A stretch of 62,679 nt of DNA, from NCBI RefSeq assembly GCF_000316035.1, contig NZ_ANHX01000081.1:1-62679 (forward strand). Direction: 5' to 3'. The translations under genes were made by a program, and so were the position numbers. Origin of the DNA: Paenibacillus sp. PAMC 26794. Its GTDB lineage: Bacteria > Bacillota > Bacilli > Paenibacillales > Paenibacillaceae. This document shows, piece after piece, positions 7,689-15,145 of the stretch. The notes beneath the pieces were generated by a model that made no database searches, was not told where the DNA came from, and was given only the letters and a program-made list of their open reading frames with translations. Within the stretch, counting starts at the first letter, position 1. The number at the start of each line of letters is the position of its first letter.

Positions 7689-8282
7689 ATGTCTATAGAG
7701 TTAAATTCGGAACAACCCGGATTGCAGGAACAGACAGCGTCTATTCTGCATGAACTGGCGCTTGCCGGACAGCTTGGGCCTGGACAGATCGTTGTGATCG
7801 GTACAAGCACAAGTGAAGTCGCAGGCGCTCGGATTGGTACGAGTGGTGCCATTGAAGTGGCGCAGCAGCTTCTTGCGGGTATACGCGAGGTGCAGGAGGA
7901 ATTCGGTTTTGACACGGTATTCCAATGTTGTGAGCATCTGAACCGTGCGCTGGTAATGGAACGTTCTGTGCTTACTCGACTTGGATTGACCGAGGTTGGT
8001 GCAGTACCCGTGCCCAAGGCCGGGGGTTCAATGGCATCCGCAGCATATCGTTCGCTGACCGATCCATGCCTGGCTGAACATGTGCAGGCCCATGCGGGAC
8101 TGGACATTGGGGAGACGATGATAGGGATGCATCTCCGGCATGTAGCCGTACCCTATCGTACAGCGCTCCGCTATGTTGGAGATGCTCGTGTAACCACAGC
8201 GTTGACCCGTCCGAAGTTGATTGGCGGCGAACGCGCGGTGTATCGTATGGAAGAACAACCAGATTCGACATTTTGTGACTAA
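7689..8282 (+). CDS. ywlG: YwlG, UPF0340 family protein of unknown function
   Basis: A 197-residue protein matching the YwlG/UPF0340 (TIGR01440) family. Family-like segments are VVIGTSTSEVAGARIG, FQCCEHLNRALVMER, VPVPKAGGSMASAAYR and DIGETMIGMHLRHVAVP. It looks cytoplasmic, with no signal or membrane segment. The biochemical role is not established. The ATG at 7689 follows GGGAGG (7673-7678) by 10 nt; an upstream in-frame ATG at 7620 lacks a ribosome-binding site. It is the first gene after the ZTP riboswitch and lies ahead of glyA, which suggests a link to one-carbon or purine metabolism (inference). Confidence 0.9.
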   Translation: MSIELNSEQPGLQEQTASILHELALAGQLGPGQIVVIGTSTSEVAGARIGTSGAIEVAQQLLAGIREVQEEFGFDTVFQCCEHLNRALVMERSVLTRLGLTEVGAVPVPKAGGSMASAAYRSLTDPCLAEHVQAHAGLDIGETMIGMHLRHVAVPYRTALRYVGDARVTTALTRPKLIGGERAVYRMEEQPDSTFCD

Positions 8283-8287
8283 CATAT

Positions 8288-8467
8288 AAAGCGAAACTAA
8301 TTGGGTTACACTCCTGACTTTGATTGCATCACCATCTTCCGATCGCTGTTATCCCCAGATTTTTTAATTCCCTATTTAAAGGGGAAATCCGGTGATAAAG
8401 GCGACCACTTCGTTTCTTCAGATTGGTGTTGCGCTCGCCGTTTTCGTGTAAACATTAGTTTCACTTT
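8288..8467 (-). repeat. Family A palindromic repeat, copy 1
   Basis: A long imperfect palindrome between ywlG and glyA. The outer arms are GCGAAACTAAT..GTTACAC (from 8291) and GTGTAAACATTAGTTTCAC. The core is GATCGCTGTTATCCCCAG (from 8341) facing AAATCCGGTGATAAAGGCGA (8385-8404). Read on the minus strand it has the same polarity as the + strand copies at 9795, 24995, 30592 and 33179. Confidence 0.85.
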
Positions 8468-8500
8468 ATAACTTCACTTATAACTGGGAGGAATTTAATC

Positions 8501-9748
8501 ATGGAACAATTGCGCAAGAATGACCCGGCAGTACTGGAAGCGATGAATCTTGAACTGAAACGTCAACAGAACAACATCGAACTGATTGCATCGGAGAACA
8601 TCGTAAGTGAAGCAGTAATCGAAGCAATGGGATCTGTTCTGACCAACAAGTATGCTGAAGGCTATCCAGGTAAACGTTACTATGGCGGTTGTGAGCATGT
8701 GGACATCGTTGAAGACATCGCGCGTGATCGTGCCAAAGAATTGTTCGGAGCAGAACACGTGAATGTTCAACCTCACTCCGGTGCACAAGCAAACATGGCA
8801 GTTTATCTTGCAGCGTTGAAACCTGGTGATACTGTACTCGGTATGAACCTTGCCCATGGTGGACACCTCACACACGGTAGCCCGGTTAACGCATCCGGTT
8901 TGCTGTACAACTTTGTAGCATACGGCGTACAGGAAGATACATTCCTGATTGATTATGATGAGGTACGCAAAGCGGCTTTCAAACACCGTCCTCGTCTGAT
9001 CGTTGCAGGTGCAAGTGCATATCCACGTACCATTGATTTTGAAAAGCTGGCTTCCATCGCCAATGATGTAGGCGCTTTGTTCATGGTGGATATGGCTCAC
9101 ATCGCAGGACTGGTTGCTGCTGGTTTGCATCCAAACCCGGTTCCACATGCGCATTTCGTAACAACAACAACACACAAAACGCTGCGTGGACCTCGTGGTG
9201 GTATGATTCTGTGCCGCAAAGCATGGGCAGCAGCGATTGATAAAGCCGTATTCCCTGGTTCCCAAGGTGGCCCTCTGATGCACGTGATTGCATCCAAAGC
9301 GGTAGCATTCGGAGAAGCTTTGCAACCTTCGTTCAAAACATATGCACAGAATGTCGTGAAAAATGCACAGGTTCTGGCTGAAACACTGATCGCTGAAGGA
9401 TTGAACATCGTATCCGGTGGTACAGATAACCACTTGATGCTGATCGACACACGCAGTGTGAACATCACAGGTAAGGAAGCTGAGCATGTGCTCGATTCCA
9501 TCGGTATTACCGTGAACAAAAATGCAATTCCATTCGACCCTACAAGCCCGTTTGTAACGAGTGGTATTCGAATTGGTACACCTGCTGCAACTTCCCGTGG
9601 AATGAACGAAGAAGCTATGGTAGCGATCGGTAAGATCATTGCTAAAACGCTGAAAAATCCAAAAGATACAGCGAAGCTGGATGAAGCCCGTGCAGAAGTG
9701 ACTGCACTGACAGACCAATTCCCGCTCTATACAGATCTTAAATACTAA
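8501..9748 (+). CDS. glyA: Serine hydroxymethyltransferase
   Basis: PLP enzyme interconverting serine + THF and glycine + 5,10-methylene-THF, the main source of one-carbon units. The 415-residue length is typical. Visible motifs are NKYAEGYPGKRYYGGCE, the PLP-lysine motif TTTTHKTLRGPRGG (Lys226), VDMAHIAGLVAAGLHP and GTPAATSRGM. The Shine-Dalgarno GGGAGGAA lies just upstream of ATG 8501. It follows ywlG and is probably reached by read-through from the ZTP riboswitch unit, with palindromic repeat copy 1 between the two genes. Identification is certain. Confidence 0.98.
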   Translation: MEQLRKNDPAVLEAMNLELKRQQNNIELIASENIVSEAVIEAMGSVLTNKYAEGYPGKRYYGGCEHVDIVEDIARDRAKELFGAEHVNVQPHSGAQANMAVYLAALKPGDTVLGMNLAHGGHLTHGSPVNASGLLYNFVAYGVQEDTFLIDYDEVRKAAFKHRPRLIVAGASAYPRTIDFEKLASIANDVGALFMVDMAHIAGLVAAGLHPNPVPHAHFVTTTTHKTLRGPRGGMILCRKAWAAAIDKAVFPGSQGGPLMHVIASKAVAFGEALQPSFKTYAQNVVKNAQVLAETLIAEGLNIVSGGTDNHLMLIDTRSVNITGKEAEHVLDSIGITVNKNAIPFDPTSPFVTSGIRIGTPAATSRGMNEEAMVAIGKIIAKTLKNPKDTAKLDEARAEVTALTDQFPLYTDLKY

Positions 9749-9794
9749 AAAACTTTGCTCATGCTGTTTGTATTTGAGATGTTTTTAAAATGGG

Positions 9795-9943
9795 ATACAA
9801 AAAAACGAAGCAGACAGAATGAGACCGCAGAAGCGAAGCGTTCGCCTTTATCCCCGGATTTTCCCCTTGTTAAAAGGAGAATAAAAAAATCTGGGGATAA
9901 CAGCGATCGAAGGATCATTCTGTAGGCGGAGTGCCATTGTATT
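9795..9943 (+). repeat. Family A palindromic repeat, copy 2
   Basis: The arms run from ATACAA (9795) to TTGTAT (9943). The core is GCGAAGCGTTCGCCTTTATC.. (from 9833) facing AATCTGGGGATAACAGCGAT.. (9889 on). A G:U pair would form in the RNA of the + strand. It lies between glyA and the terminator at 9981. Confidence 0.87.
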
Positions 9944-9980
9944 CATCATTTTCATTTTCACAACGACATAACAGCAAGAG

Positions 9981-10022
9981 CAAAACAGGACCGGATGGAT
10001 CATTTTCCGGTCCTGTTTTTTA
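9981..10022 (+). terminator. Strong terminator after glyA
   Basis: AAAACAGGACCGGA (from 9982) and TCCGGTCCTGTTTT form a long, nearly perfect stem with a T-run. It closes the ywlG-glyA unit. Confidence 0.88.
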
Positions 10023-10082
10023 TAGGATTCGGTAATCTGTAATGATTGGGTGCCCTTTGATGGTGTAATTCGTTGTTGGTGA

Positions 10083-10091
10083 TGATATAAT
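10083..10091 (+). promoter_or_regulatory. Extended -10 promoter for upp-mnaA
   Basis: TGATATAAT: a perfect TATAAT (10086-10091) preceded by TGN. No good -35 hexamer lies at 17 nt; TTGATG at 10057 is too far upstream. Confidence 0.5.
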
Positions 10092-10176
10092 ATACAGGAT
10101 TTATCGAGCCCATGAATGGTGGCTAGGTATATTTGGAAATGCTGAACATGAAGAACTTACCGGAGGGACAAATTAG

Positions 10177-10806
10177 ATGGGAAAATTAGTAATATGTGAT
10201 CACCCTTTGATTCAACACAAACTGACGTTTATACGCGACATGCGTACGAATACGAAAGATTTTCGTGAATTGGTGGATGAAGTGGCAACGTTGATGGCTT
10301 ATGAGATTACAAGAGATGTTGAACTGGAAACGATTGATGTACAGACACCTGTAGCTGCAACTCAAGGTAAAGTCATCTCTGGACGTATGCTCGGACTGGT
10401 GCCGATTCTGCGCGCAGGACTCGGAATGCTGGATGGCGTTGTGAAATTGTTGCCAGCGGCAAAAGTTGGACATGTTGGTCTGTTCCGTGACCCAGAAACA
10501 CTGCAACCGGTAGAATACTACACCAAACTGCCTACAGACGTAACAGAGCGTCAATTGATTGTAATTGATCCGATGCTGGCAACGGGTGGTTCGGCAATTG
10601 CAGCTATTGACGTGCTCAAAAAACGTGGTTGTACCCAAATCAAGATGATGAACCTGGTTGCAGCGCCGGAAGGCGTAAAAGCTGTGCAGGATGCACATCC
10701 CGATGTGGATATCTATGTAGCAGCATTGGACGACCGTCTGGATGATCATGGTTATATCGTTCCAGGGCTTGGAGATGCAGGAGACCGTCTATACGGCACT
10801 AAATAA
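10177..10806 (+). CDS. upp: Uracil phosphoribosyltransferase
   Basis: Salvages uracil with PRPP to UMP. The 209-residue length is exact for the family. Key segments are ISGRMLGLVPILRAGLGM, the PRPP-binding loop IDPMLATGGSA (130-140), and the C-terminal uracil-binding YIVPGLGDAGDRLYGTK. The Shine-Dalgarno CGGAGGGA lies before ATG 10177. It is followed after 38 nt by mnaA, with no terminator between, so the two are probably co-transcribed. Its place ahead of the atp operon is conserved in Bacilli. Confidence 0.98.
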   Translation: MGKLVICDHPLIQHKLTFIRDMRTNTKDFRELVDEVATLMAYEITRDVELETIDVQTPVAATQGKVISGRMLGLVPILRAGLGMLDGVVKLLPAAKVGHVGLFRDPETLQPVEYYTKLPTDVTERQLIVIDPMLATGGSAIAAIDVLKKRGCTQIKMMNLVAAPEGVKAVQDAHPDVDIYVAALDDRLDDHGYIVPGLGDAGDRLYGTK

Positions 10807-10844
10807 GCATATTGCATGCGGAGTAGAAAAGGGGCTTTGCTCGA

Positions 10845-12002
10845 ATGTCCAACAAAATTAAAGTCATGACGATCTTCGGGGTGCGTCCGGAAGCCATCAA
10901 GATGGCTCCGCTTATTTTGGAATTGCAGAAACACCCTGAGTCTATTGAATCTATTGTTTGCGTAACTGCGCAGCATCGCCAGATGTTGGATCAGGTACTT
11001 GAAGTTTTCGACATTCATCCCGATTACGATCTGGATGTGATGAAAGACCGTCAGACATTGAATGAAATTACAATTCGTGTGCTTGGTGGTCTGGATCCGG
11101 TGTTAGCCGAAGCTAAGCCGGATATTGTACTGGTTCACGGGGATACATTGACTACCTTTGTAGCGAGCTATGCAGCATTCCTGCAACAGATTCAGGTAGG
11201 GCATGTGGAAGCGGGGCTGCGTACGTGGAACAAGTTGTCTCCATATCCAGAAGAGATGAATCGTCAGCTGACGGGAGTACTGGCTGATCTACACTTTGCG
11301 CCTACGGATTGGTCTTCTTCCAATCTTGCCAAAGAAAATAAATCAGAGTCTAGTACGTACGTCACAGGCAACACGGTAACAGATGTGTTTCAATATACAG
11401 TACGGGAGGACTACACACACCCGGTACTTGATTGGGCCCAAGGCAAACGCCTTGTGCTGATGACAGCTCATCGCCGTGAATCTCAAGGCGAGCCTCACCG
11501 CAACATTTTCCAGGCCGTCAAACGGATTGCCGACGAATTCGAAGATATTGCCATCGTGTACCCGGTGCATCCAAGTCCTGCTGTGAAGGAGCCGGCTCAC
11601 GCGATCTTGGGGAATCATCCCCGTATTCAATTAATTGATCCACTAGACGTGGTGGATTTGCATAACTTTTACCCGCACACTCACTTGATTTTGACCGATT
11701 CAGGCGGTTTGCAGGAAGAAGCGCCTTCGTTTGGTGTGCCTGTGCTCGTATTGCGCGATACAACAGAACGCCCGGAAGGTATTGAAGCCGGAACGCTGGA
11801 ATTGGTAGGTACCGAAGAGGAACGTGTGTATGAACGGACCAAAGCTCTGCTTACAGACAAAACCCTGTATGCAAGCATGAGCCAGGCTGCCAATCCATAC
11901 GGTGATGGACATGCTTCGGAAAGAATTGTCAATGCGATTTTGCATCATTTTGGTGTAAATAGTGAGCGTCCGGAATCATTTCACAGAAAATTCAAAAAGT
12001 AA
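10845..12002 (+). CDS. mnaA: UDP-N-acetylglucosamine 2-epimerase (non-hydrolysing)
   Basis: Interconverts UDP-GlcNAc and UDP-ManNAc; UDP-ManNAc feeds teichoic-acid linkage units and ManNAc-containing secondary cell-wall polymers. The 385-residue protein has the family motifs FGVRPEAIKMAPL (11-23), VHGDT with Asp100, HVEAGLRT (120-127, with catalytic acid/base candidates), TAHRRES and LTDSGGLQEEAP. This is the GT-B-like epimerase fold. It is in one unit with upp. The user genes tagA, tagO and csaB lie about 24 kb downstream, so polymer precursor and assembly genes are split across the window. Confidence 0.96.
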   Translation: MSNKIKVMTIFGVRPEAIKMAPLILELQKHPESIESIVCVTAQHRQMLDQVLEVFDIHPDYDLDVMKDRQTLNEITIRVLGGLDPVLAEAKPDIVLVHGDTLTTFVASYAAFLQQIQVGHVEAGLRTWNKLSPYPEEMNRQLTGVLADLHFAPTDWSSSNLAKENKSESSTYVTGNTVTDVFQYTVREDYTHPVLDWAQGKRLVLMTAHRRESQGEPHRNIFQAVKRIADEFEDIAIVYPVHPSPAVKEPAHAILGNHPRIQLIDPLDVVDLHNFYPHTHLILTDSGGLQEEAPSFGVPVLVLRDTTERPEGIEAGTLELVGTEEERVYERTKALLTDKTLYASMSQAANPYGDGHASERIVNAILHHFGVNSERPESFHRKFKK

Positions 12003-12130
12003 TACATTTTTTTTTGGCGGATTTATAAAGGGCATAGCATACAGTTAAACTGTACGGTTTACGTGGGTTTATGGGCTTTGAGGGTCCATATTCCCGTCGT
12101 TTCCCCCTTTAAAACGCTAAAATCATTCAA

Positions 12131-12160
12131 TTGACAAAGGCTCTCATCATTCAGTAAAAT
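12131..12160 (+). promoter_or_regulatory. Promoter of the ATP synthase operon
   Basis: TTGACA (12131-12136), an 18-nt spacer and TAAAAT (12155-12160), about 30 nt before the first gene. A short palindrome TACAGTTAAACTGTA (12040-12054) lies upstream and could be a regulator site; its role is unknown. Confidence 0.75.
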
Positions 12161-12189
12161 TAACTGGGATTGCAAGGGTGGCGTGTAAA

Positions 12190-12444
12190 ATGGCCGATTC
12201 GAACAAACCAAATTCATCCCGTAACCATGACGATAATGTATGGAAAGCGATGGGACTCGTGACAGCTTTTGGGATCGAGATTGCCATTCTCGCTGTTGCC
12301 GGATATTACGCTGGCTCCTGGTTGGACAAGACCATCGGAGGTAACGGAATATGGATCGCCGTAAGCGTTCTCTTTTTTCTTGCGGCAGGCGGTGTAAGCA
12401 TCTACTTTATCGCGAAAAAAATCATGGGGGAAAGTGATGAGTGA
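12190..12444 (+). CDS. atpZ: AtpZ/AtpI-family small membrane protein
   Basis: An 84-residue protein with two hydrophobic helices (VWKAMGLVTAFGIEIAILAV and IWIAVSVLFFLAAGGVSIYF) separated by GSWLDKTIGG. This matches the AtpZ/F0F1-ATPase subunit 1 family found at the head of atp operons. AtpZ acts with AtpI in Mg/Ca supply to, or assembly of, the ATP synthase in some Bacilli. The ATG at 12190 follows AAGGGTGG (12174-12181); the GTG at 12178 lies inside that ribosome-binding site. The gene overlaps atpI by 8 nt, indicating translational coupling. Confidence 0.85.
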   Translation: MADSNKPNSSRNHDDNVWKAMGLVTAFGIEIAILAVAGYYAGSWLDKTIGGNGIWIAVSVLFFLAAGGVSIYFIAKKIMGESDE

Positions 12445-12814
12445 ACTAACCAGATACCGCAGATCGATGACTGTTTTCGTCATGTACTTTCTTATGATTT
12501 GTTTTCTCGCAGCGGCCTTTATGCCACGTGTGGAGACAATTGCTTTGGGACTGGCCCTGGGTACAGGAGTTAGCTGGATCAATGCATTTTACCTGGGCTA
12601 CAAAGTAAGGAAAATGTCTGATGATGCGGCAGAAGGTAACTTGAAGCGTGTCAACTTGGGATTTTTGACAAGAGCGGCATTCGCTGTGCTCGGTATATTC
12701 ATATCGATGCGCTTTCCGCAGTACTTCAATACATATGCGGTTGCAGGCGGTCTCGTCATTGCACAATATTCCTTATTGATTATAGGGATTGTCTATTCCC
12801 GCAGAGCAGAATGA
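12437..12814 (+). CDS. atpI: ATP synthase protein I
   Basis: A 125-residue protein with four hydrophobic segments, matching AtpI, a chaperone for c-ring assembly and a divalent-ion-linked accessory subunit encoded at the start of atp operons. The ATG at 12437 is chosen: GGGGGAAAG (12426-12434) gives good spacing, whereas the GTG at 12434 overlaps it. It starts inside the last codons of atpZ and precedes atpB. AtpI is poorly conserved, so the call rests on size, topology and position as much as on sequence. Confidence 0.86.
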   Translation: MSELTRYRRSMTVFVMYFLMICFLAAAFMPRVETIALGLALGTGVSWINAFYLGYKVRKMSDDAAEGNLKRVNLGFLTRAAFAVLGIFISMRFPQYFNTYAVAGGLVIAQYSLLIIGIVYSRRAE

Positions 12815-12859
12815 TGTTAAGGGCTGCAGCTTTCAAGTCGAGAAAGGGGTGAGAAAAAT

Positions 12860-13678
12860 ATGCATGAAGCTCCAATTATTATGCTTGGCGGATTTCGACT
12901 GGATCTATCGGTTCTGTTGATGCTAGTAGTTACAGGTGCAATTGTTTTTATTTTTGCTGTACTGGCAACACGGAGATTATCCGTTGAAAATCCCGGCAAG
13001 CTGCAAAATTTTATGGAGTGGGCAGTAGAATTCGTCCGCAATCTGATTTCCAGTACAATGGATATGAAGAAAGGTAAACATTTTATCTCTCTCGCTCTTT
13101 CCATGATTATGTTCATTTTTGTAGGGAACATGCTCGGCCTTCCGCTCGTGGCTGTATCTGAGGTAACAGATGTTAATCAGGCACAGGTATTCGGTAAGCC
13201 GATTGTTACAGCGGTGGAGGCGTTTGAAAAAGCGCATGCCAAGGACCCTGAAGCACACCCGCACGTTGAACTGGCCTGGTGGAAATCACCAACAGCCGAC
13301 TTGTCTGTAACGATGGGACTTGCTCTTGTAGCGTTCCTTGTATCTCATGGACTTGGATTGTTCCGTAACACCAAAGGGTATCTCCAGCATTACTTCAAGC
13401 CATTCGCCTTGTTCTTGCCAATCAACTTGATTGAGACGGCATCCAAGCTGTTGACACACGGTATGCGTTTATTCGCGAATATCTTTGCAGGTGAGGTACT
13501 GATCGCAACGATCCTGAAACTGACCACATTCAAAGTGTTTGGTGCTATTGCAGCGATTCCGCTACTTATGGTGTGGCAAGGCTTTAGTATCTTTATCGGC
13601 GCGATCCAGGCATTTGTGTTTGTTATCTTGATGATGGTGTACATTTCACAGAGCATCGAGACGCACGACGAGCATTAA
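12860..13678 (+). CDS. atpB: ATP synthase F0 subunit a
   Basis: Membrane stator subunit that carries the proton half-channels. In its 272 residues the essential-Arg helix is visible as LIETASKLLTHGMRLFANIF, followed by AGEVLIATIL, then LMVWQGFSIFIGAIQAFVFV near the C-terminus. Residues 95-140 (FGKPIVTAVEAFEKAHAKD..) form a periplasm-side loop longer than in Bacillus. The Shine-Dalgarno AAAGGGGTGAG lies before ATG 12860. Proton specificity is assumed from the c subunit. Confidence 0.97.
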   Translation: MHEAPIIMLGGFRLDLSVLLMLVVTGAIVFIFAVLATRRLSVENPGKLQNFMEWAVEFVRNLISSTMDMKKGKHFISLALSMIMFIFVGNMLGLPLVAVSEVTDVNQAQVFGKPIVTAVEAFEKAHAKDPEAHPHVELAWWKSPTADLSVTMGLALVAFLVSHGLGLFRNTKGYLQHYFKPFALFLPINLIETASKLLTHGMRLFANIFAGEVLIATILKLTTFKVFGAIAAIPLLMVWQGFSIFIGAIQAFVFVILMMVYISQSIETHDEH

Positions 13679-13756
13679 GTTTCAAGCCCTACGAAGATTT
13701 CTTCACCAGGCTGAACAATAAAAAATTCGATTTATCATTTTAAGGAGGATATACAA

Positions 13757-13981
13757 ATGGGAGCAATGGCATTAATCGCAGCAGCAATTGTTGCAGGACT
13801 GGGCGCGTTTGGCGCAGGTATTGGTAACGGTATGGTAATCAGCAAAACGGTGGAAGGTATTGCCCGTCAACCGGAAGCAAAATCCACTCTTCAAACAACC
13901 ATGTTTATCGGTGTAGGTTTGATCGAGGTATTGCCGATCATTGGTGTCGTACTCGCGTTCATGTTCTACGGTATGGCTTAA
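13757..13981 (+). CDS. atpE: ATP synthase F0 subunit c
   Basis: Ring-forming proteolipid of 74 residues with two helices joined by the polar RQPE loop. Helix 1 has the glycine-rich GLGAFGAGIGNG packing motif. Helix 2 carries the ion-binding Glu in GVGLIEVLPIIGVV. The extra ligands of sodium-type c subunits (a Gln in helix 1 and Ser/Thr next to the Glu) are not seen, so a proton ring is expected. The Shine-Dalgarno AAGGAGG lies at 13742-13748. A terminator-like hairpin follows at 14005. Confidence 0.97.
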   Translation: MGAMALIAAAIVAGLGAFGAGIGNGMVISKTVEGIARQPEAKSTLQTTMFIGVGLIEVLPIIGVVLAFMFYGMA

Positions 13982-14004
13982 TTAAATTTTAAAGGTTTGG
14001 CGGG

Positions 14005-14034
14005 GAAGGCCATAGCCATCCGCGCCTTCTTTTT
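14005..14034 (+). terminator. Terminator-like hairpin between atpE and atpF
   Basis: GAAGGC (14005-14010) and GCCTTC (14024-14029) are followed by TTTTT, inside the operon. A competing GGCGG/CCGC pairing overlaps it. Partial termination or RNA processing here would raise atpE mRNA relative to distal genes, matching the high copy number of subunit c. Confidence 0.5.
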
Positions 14035-14095
14035 AGGTAATGTCCGTACTAACGGATGAACGTTTCAAGGATACCTCCAGGAAGGAGTGAACAGA

Positions 14096-14584
14096 TTGAA
14101 TTTCATATGGGAAAATACGCTTCTTGCGATGATTGCATTTGTAATTTTATATTGGCTGCTTAGCCGCTATGCTTTCGGTCCTTTGTTCTCGATTATGGAA
14201 AAACGCCGTGAACTTGTGATGACGCAGATGAATGATGCTGCTCAGACTCGGGATCAGGCCATTGCCTATGTGGAGGAACAAAAACAAGCGCTGGAGCAAG
14301 CACGCAAAGATGCTTACGACATCATTGAACAGTCCAAACAAACAGGTGGCAAACAGGCTGAATCGATTATGGCTGATGCGAAAGCGGAAGCTAACCGTCT
14401 GAAGGACGATGCAGTACGCGAAATCGAGAGCGAGAAGAACAAAGCAGTCGCAGCGCTTCGCAGCGAACTGGGTACAGCTTCCGTTCAGATTGCATCCAGA
14501 TTGATCAAAAAAGAAGTTGAGAACGGTCCTGCACAAGAGGAACTTGTGAACCAATACCTCAATGAGGTAGGAGGCCGACAATGA
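14096..14584 (+). CDS. atpF: ATP synthase F0 subunit b
   Basis: Peripheral stalk subunit of 162 residues: one N-terminal membrane helix (LLAMIAFVILYWLL), then a long charged coiled coil rich in E, K, A and Q. It links subunit a to delta. The TTG at 14096 is preferred, since AGGAAGGAG (14078-14086) lies 9 nt upstream; the in-frame GTG at 14087 directly abuts that Shine-Dalgarno. The stop overlaps the atpH start by 4 nt (ATGA). Confidence 0.94.
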   Translation: MNFIWENTLLAMIAFVILYWLLSRYAFGPLFSIMEKRRELVMTQMNDAAQTRDQAIAYVEEQKQALEQARKDAYDIIEQSKQTGGKQAESIMADAKAEANRLKDDAVREIESEKNKAVAALRSELGTASVQIASRLIKKEVENGPAQEELVNQYLNEVGGRQ

Positions 14585-15129
14585 GCCGCGATACGATTGT
14601 TGCCAAGCGTTATGCGAAAGCATTGTTCGAAGTTGCTCTACAGCAACAGCAGGTGCTTGAAGTTGAGCAGGAACTGGCTGTGGTAGTCAGTGCATTGACA
14701 GGAGATGCTGATATCGAGAAGTTTATCGTATCTCCCAATATCTCTGATGAAGCCAAGCAGAACGTGCTTCATTCAAGTCTTGATGGTAAGGTATCCGTGC
14801 CGGTCCTTCGTACAGTCTTGTTGTTGATTGAGCGCGGACGCGTTGAATTGCTGGAAGATTTGCTGAATGATTATCGGAAGATCCAAGGTGAGTCGCTCGG
14901 CATCGCTGACGCGCGTGTTTACTCGACTTATGCATTGAATGATGAAGAAAAAGCAGCGGTTGCTCGTGAATTCGGTGGCCGTGTGAATAAAAAGATTCGT
15001 ATCGAGAATATTGTTGATCCGACTCTGCTGGGCGGATTGAAAGTCGCCATTGGCGATACGATCTATGACGGCAGCTTGGCTGGCAAGCTTGAACGTCTTG
15101 AGCAGTCTTTTAACAGACGAGTACAGTAG
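14581..15129 (+). CDS. atpH: ATP synthase F1 subunit delta
   Basis: OSCP-like subunit of 182 residues connecting the b-stalk to the top of alpha3beta3. Family features are VAKRYAKALFEVALQ at the N-terminus and the C-terminal VDPTLLGGLKVAIGDTIYDGSL signature. It starts within the atpF stop (ATGA overlap), so the two are translationally coupled. Ordinary length. Confidence 0.96.
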   Translation: MSRDTIVAKRYAKALFEVALQQQQVLEVEQELAVVVSALTGDADIEKFIVSPNISDEAKQNVLHSSLDGKVSVPVLRTVLLLIERGRVELLEDLLNDYRKIQGESLGIADARVYSTYALNDEEKAAVAREFGGRVNKKIRIENIVDPTLLGGLKVAIGDTIYDGSLAGKLERLEQSFNRRVQ

Positions 15130-15145
15130 ATTGGGGTGAGGACAC

